This document shows positions 5,047 to 7,875 of a stretch of DNA of 7,875 nucleotides, in pieces. Under the pieces are notes generated by a model. The model saw nothing but the letters and a program-made list of their open reading frames with translations. It made no database searches and was not told the DNA's origin. Source of the stretch: CAZABS01 sp964483635 (GTDB lineage Bacteria; Patescibacteriota; Minisyncoccia; Moranbacterales; UBA1568); the NCBI GenBank assembly GCA_964483635.1, contig CAZABS010000038.1, positions 1-7,875 of the forward strand, read 5' to 3'. Made by a program: the position numbers and the translations under genes. Within the stretch, counting starts at the first letter, position 1. Every line of letters starts with the position of its first letter.

Positions 5047-7733
5047 AACAGTTCAATCAATTCGTAGAAAAACTGACATATTTCGGAAAACAATTCCTTT
5101 CTTCTTGTGAGGAAGTATTTGCGGATAAGCCGACGACGCGCTTCCTCATCCTCGTTTTTGTGCTGCTGTTCTCAGGGGCGATTCATGCAACTAACATGTT
5201 TCACTACCCCTATTTTGAAGGCGACGAAGGAACCTATATTTCTCAGGCGTGGTCAGTAGTAAAAAACGGTGAGCTCGCACCGTATACGTATTGGTATGAC
5301 CATGCGCCCGCTGGTTGGTATGCCATCGCTGCGTTCGTGAAGATTATGGGCGGAGACTTCTTTCTCTTCGGATCCTCGAATAATATGGGACGGGTTTTCA
5401 TGTTGGTAATCCATCTCGCATCGGCTTGGCTCATCTTTCGTATCGTCAGCGGTTTGACAAAAAATCCATGGATTGGAGCCGTGAGCGTCGTCTTATTTTC
5501 TATCTCGAGTCTCGAGGTTTATTTTCAACGGAGAATGCTCCTCGACAACATCATGATCTTTTGGTCTCTTTCATCCGTAGCTATCCTGCTTTCCAAGAGG
5601 GAAAATATTTGGAATTTTATTCTTTCTGGGATGTTTATCGCGTTGGCGGTTTTAACAAAAATTACGGCCGTGCTTTTTGCACCGGCCCTGCTTCTGGCAG
5701 TTATCTTTGGGAGCCATAAAATCCCTCGGACTTTTCGAGTAACCCTTTTCGCGGCCGCTGCCGCTATCATGGGTTCTCTGTATGTTCTCTATGCGACGAT
5801 TAAGGGTGAGTTCGTGCCAACCGAGGGACGGGTGAGTCTCATCTCCTCCTTCCTTTTCCAAATGTCACGAGGAGGCGGGTCCGTTCCATTTTGGAATGAT
5901 CAGAGTATGTTCATGCAGGTGGTGTATGATTGGATTTTCAAGGATTCTGTTTATGTGCTCTTGGCTGCTTCGATTATCTGTGTGTCGATAGTAGTGAGCT
6001 ATTTCCGAAGAAATATGTTGTTCTTTCTCTTTGGCCTCGCCATGTATTTGTTATTCCTCATCAGAGGGGGAGTCGTACTCAATTTTTATATCTTACCGAT
6101 TTTTCCACTCGTTGCCATCTTGGGAGGGTTGATTCTTGATGCTGCCTCGCGTCTTGTTCCTCAAAAAAGCTTTTTCGCTGGGAGTCTCATGGCCTATGCC
6201 GCTATCGTCGCCCTCCTCTCTGCTTATGGTCATGGAGGAAAGTTTGAAATTTTCTTTGCTGATGAAACTTCCCAACAGATAAAAGCTGTTCAGTGGGTCA
6301 AGGAGAATCTGAATGAAGATCAAGTCATTATTGCGGATAATTATGCCCTGGTTGACCTTTGGGACAAGGCGTATTTTACCCGGAAATCTTTTGTGAATGC
6401 TGATTGGTTCTACAAAGTTGAGAATGATCCCGAGATACGCGACAAGAAGTATGGCAATACTTGGAAGAACTTTGATTATCTCTTGGTGAATCACGAAATC
6501 ATTCGCGAGATCGACAGAAAAGAGTCGCCTCTGATGGAGGCGGCGCTCGTGAATTCGTATCCAGTCGCAAAATGGTTACCGAAAAACAAGCAATCTTTTG
6601 TCGATGAGCAGAAGTTTATTAGTACCAATGGAGATTGGGTGATGGTTTATGCTATCAGGGGTGAAACGCAGGTGACTCTTTTGGATGCCTGGAAAAGATA
6701 TAAGAGTGAGTTTATTCAATCATACGGACAAGTGGTTGATCCAGATACCAAAGCCACGACATCCGAAGGTCAGTCGTATGCAATGCTTCAGGCAGCCTGG
6801 ATGAATGACAAGGAGGCTTTCAAGGGGGTTTGGTTGTGGACGAAACATCATTTTCAAAATCGAGTAGACGACAAGCTCTTTTCTTGGAAATGGCAAGGAG
6901 ATTCTCTGAGTGATGCTACGAATGCTTCTGATGCCGATCAGGATATCGCTCTTGCCTTACTTTTCGGATACCGCATGTTTGGCGAACAAGAGTATCTCAG
7001 TGCAGCAAAAGAAATCATAAGTGATATCTGGAGACAGGAAGTTCGAGAAATAAATGGGAGATTATATTTATTGCCGATGAATCATGGATCGGCCATGCAT
7101 CCAGGAGGAGTACTCTTTAATCCCTCGTATCTTTCTCCAGCGTGGTACAAAATTTTTCAAGAAGTCGATCCTGAACACGACTGGAATAGACTCGTGGATG
7201 ATTCATATAAGATACTCAACGATATAGCTGCTTCTTCTCAACAGATGAAGTTGCCTCTCAATTGGTATATTGTCAACGAAAAAACTGGTAGGCTCACTCC
7301 GGCGTATAGCGTCTTTAAGCGGTATGCAGATCAGTATAGCTATGATGCTTTTCGGACTCTGTGGCGTGTCGCCATGGATGAGGAATGGTTCAAAGAAGCA
7401 AGAGCCAAAAAATATCTCGCGGAAGTGAGTAAAACCATAACGCAGATATATCAAAAGCAGGGGAAATTTCCCACCGCTATTTCATCGACGGGGCAAGCTC
7501 TTTCTTGGGAAGCATCTGTGGCAGTGAGTGTTGGGTATCTGGCAGCTCTCCCTTTTGCTCAAAATTCAGAACTGGCGAAGACTCTCTTCCAAGATGCTTA
7601 TGTTCAAACATACAATGCCGAAAAACATACCTGGGGAAGTGGCAATTACTATGATTCGAATTGGGCATGGTTTGGCGTGGCATTGTATCACCATGACCTG
7701 TTTAATCTCTGGAATGTGAGACTGTATCAATAG
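5043..7733 (+). CDS. GT39/PMT-like GT-C glycosyltransferase fused to a family 8 glycoside hydrolase
   Basis: This is an 896-residue two-part membrane enzyme. Residues about 33-396 hold roughly ten to eleven membrane helices with GT-C hallmarks: EGDEGTY (D61, E62) in the first outer loop, the Pro-containing DHAPAGW segment after it, and RRMLLDN (D168) before the next helix. These are typical of PMT/ArnT-like enzymes that use polyprenyl-phosphate sugars. Residues 400-540 form a soluble outer linker domain. Residues about 545-893 match GH8 in order and length: SEGQSYAM (E575, catalytic acid), NASDADQD (D630/D632, substrate-site acids), NPSYLSPAWY, LPLNWY, and YSYDAFR (D768, the base position seen in CelA and BcsZ). 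Helix count and GT39 topology place the GH8 domain outside the cytoplasm, tethered. GH8 enzymes cut beta-1,4-glucan, xylan or chitosan; the substrate here is not known. Start 5043 overlaps the GT2 stop by ATGA, so translation is probably coupled. Confidence 0.9.
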   Translation: MKQFNQFVEKLTYFGKQFLSSCEEVFADKPTTRFLILVFVLLFSGAIHATNMFHYPYFEGDEGTYISQAWSVVKNGELAPYTYWYDHAPAGWYAIAAFVKIMGGDFFLFGSSNNMGRVFMLVIHLASAWLIFRIVSGLTKNPWIGAVSVVLFSISSLEVYFQRRMLLDNIMIFWSLSSVAILLSKRENIWNFILSGMFIALAVLTKITAVLFAPALLLAVIFGSHKIPRTFRVTLFAAAAAIMGSLYVLYATIKGEFVPTEGRVSLISSFLFQMSRGGGSVPFWNDQSMFMQVVYDWIFKDSVYVLLAASIICVSIVVSYFRRNMLFFLFGLAMYLLFLIRGGVVLNFYILPIFPLVAILGGLILDAASRLVPQKSFFAGSLMAYAAIVALLSAYGHGGKFEIFFADETSQQIKAVQWVKENLNEDQVIIADNYALVDLWDKAYFTRKSFVNADWFYKVENDPEIRDKKYGNTWKNFDYLLVNHEIIREIDRKESPLMEAALVNSYPVAKWLPKNKQSFVDEQKFISTNGDWVMVYAIRGETQVTLLDAWKRYKSEFIQSYGQVVDPDTKATTSEGQSYAMLQAAWMNDKEAFKGVWLWTKHHFQNRVDDKLFSWKWQGDSLSDATNASDADQDIALALLFGYRMFGEQEYLSAAKEIISDIWRQEVREINGRLYLLPMNHGSAMHPGGVLFNPSYLSPAWYKIFQEVDPEHDWNRLVDDSYKILNDIAASSQQMKLPLNWYIVNEKTGRLTPAYSVFKRYADQYSYDAFRTLWRVAMDEEWFKEARAKKYLAEVSKTITQIYQKQGKFPTAISSTGQALSWEASVAVSVGYLAALPFAQNSELAKTLFQDAYVQTYNAEKHTWGSGNYYDSNWAWFGVALYHHDLFNLWNVRLYQ

Positions 7734-7742
7734 GAAAGAGAC

Positions 7743-7766
7743 GAGTCGATTGATGACTCACTTTTT
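7743..7766 (+). terminator. Weak candidate terminator after the operon
   Basis: GAGTC (7743-7747) can pair with GACTC (7755-7759) across a 7-nt spacer, and one further G-U pair is possible. Five T residues follow at 7762-7766. The stem is short and only moderately GC-rich, so it is a marginal rho-independent terminator, but it lies just nine bases after the last stop codon and nothing better is visible. Confidence 0.3.
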
Positions 7767-7825
7767 CAAGGAATATCTCGCTGCTTTCTGGAAACGCACC
7801 CTTGGTGAACGCTAGCTTGCGAGTC

Positions 7826-7853
7826 TCGACAGCTTGGGAAAATTTGCTATACT
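7826..7853 (+). promoter_or_regulatory. Strong-looking extended -10 promoter for a gene beyond the window
   Basis: TCGACA (7826-7831, 5/6) and TATACT (7848-7853, 5/6) are separated by 16 bases, with TGC directly before the -10 (TGnTATAAT form). Transcription would start near 7860 and run out of the window. An ATG at 7870-7872 may or may not be a start. The box indicates that a new transcription unit begins here. Confidence 0.55.
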
Positions 7854-7875
7854 TTGGAGTCCTTCTAGAATGTTA

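Noticed and set aside
6093..6494. Minus-strand open frame of 133 codons inside the GT39-GH8 gene
   Set aside because: It is antisense to conserved membrane and linker coding sequence with no independent signal.
7857..7866. Ten-base match gagtccttct shared with 2888-2897
   Set aside because: Ten-base repeats are expected by chance in a window of this size, and the contexts differ.
1..7875. CRISPR arrays, tRNA or rRNA genes
   Set aside because: No regularly spaced direct repeats, cloverleaf segments or conserved rRNA stretches were seen on either strand.

Overview
The window looks like a chromosomal cell-surface glycan locus from an uncultured, small-genome bacterium. Candidate Phyla Radiation (Patescibacteria) is my best guess: start sites lack well-placed Shine-Dalgarno motifs, intergenic spacers are tiny, the glycosyltransferases are unusually fused, and the promoters carry extended -10 boxes. 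This is inference from style and not a phylogenetic placement. UGA is read as stop (the GT2 fusion gene ends in TGA inside an ATGA overlap), so the recoded Gracilibacteria/SR1 code is not indicated.

Layout. Positions about 66-995 (possibly 49-1015) hold a decayed IS481-like insertion sequence on the minus strand. Its transposase is broken by two frameshifts and one in-frame stop, and it is bounded by an 18-bp inverted repeat with 17/18 identity. A hairpin at 951-989 covers the transposase ribosome-binding site. A plus-strand promoter (TTGACG-N17-TAGAGT, with TGn before the -10) lies at the right edge of the element and points into the operon.

Positions 1107-7733 are one tightly packed plus-strand operon of four genes: (1) a four-helix GtrA-family membrane protein, (2) an FAD-dependent amine-oxidase-fold oxidoreductase, (3) a 709-residue double glycosyltransferase whose first half is a GtrB/DPM1-like polyprenyl-phosphate glycosyltransferase and whose second half is a cellulose-synthase-like GT2 with an intact D,D,D,QxxRW signature, and (4) an 896-residue fusion of a GT39/PMT-like GT-C membrane glycosyltransferase with a C-terminal family 8 glycoside hydrolase (BcsZ/CelA type) that keeps its catalytic Glu and Asp residues. 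Genes 3 and 4 overlap by ATGA. The last 142 bases hold a weak terminator candidate and a good promoter for a gene beyond the window.

Working together (inference): the GtrB half charges a polyprenyl phosphate with a sugar, GtrA moves the lipid-linked sugar across the membrane, and the GT-C half transfers it outside. The cellulose-synthase-like half makes or extends a beta-linked glycan, and the tethered GH8 domain trims that glycan at the outer face. This would combine the GtrA/GtrB/Gtr-type glucosylation logic of O-antigen modification with the synthase-plus-GH8 logic of cellulose secretion, compressed into fused proteins. That combination is the most interesting thing in the window.
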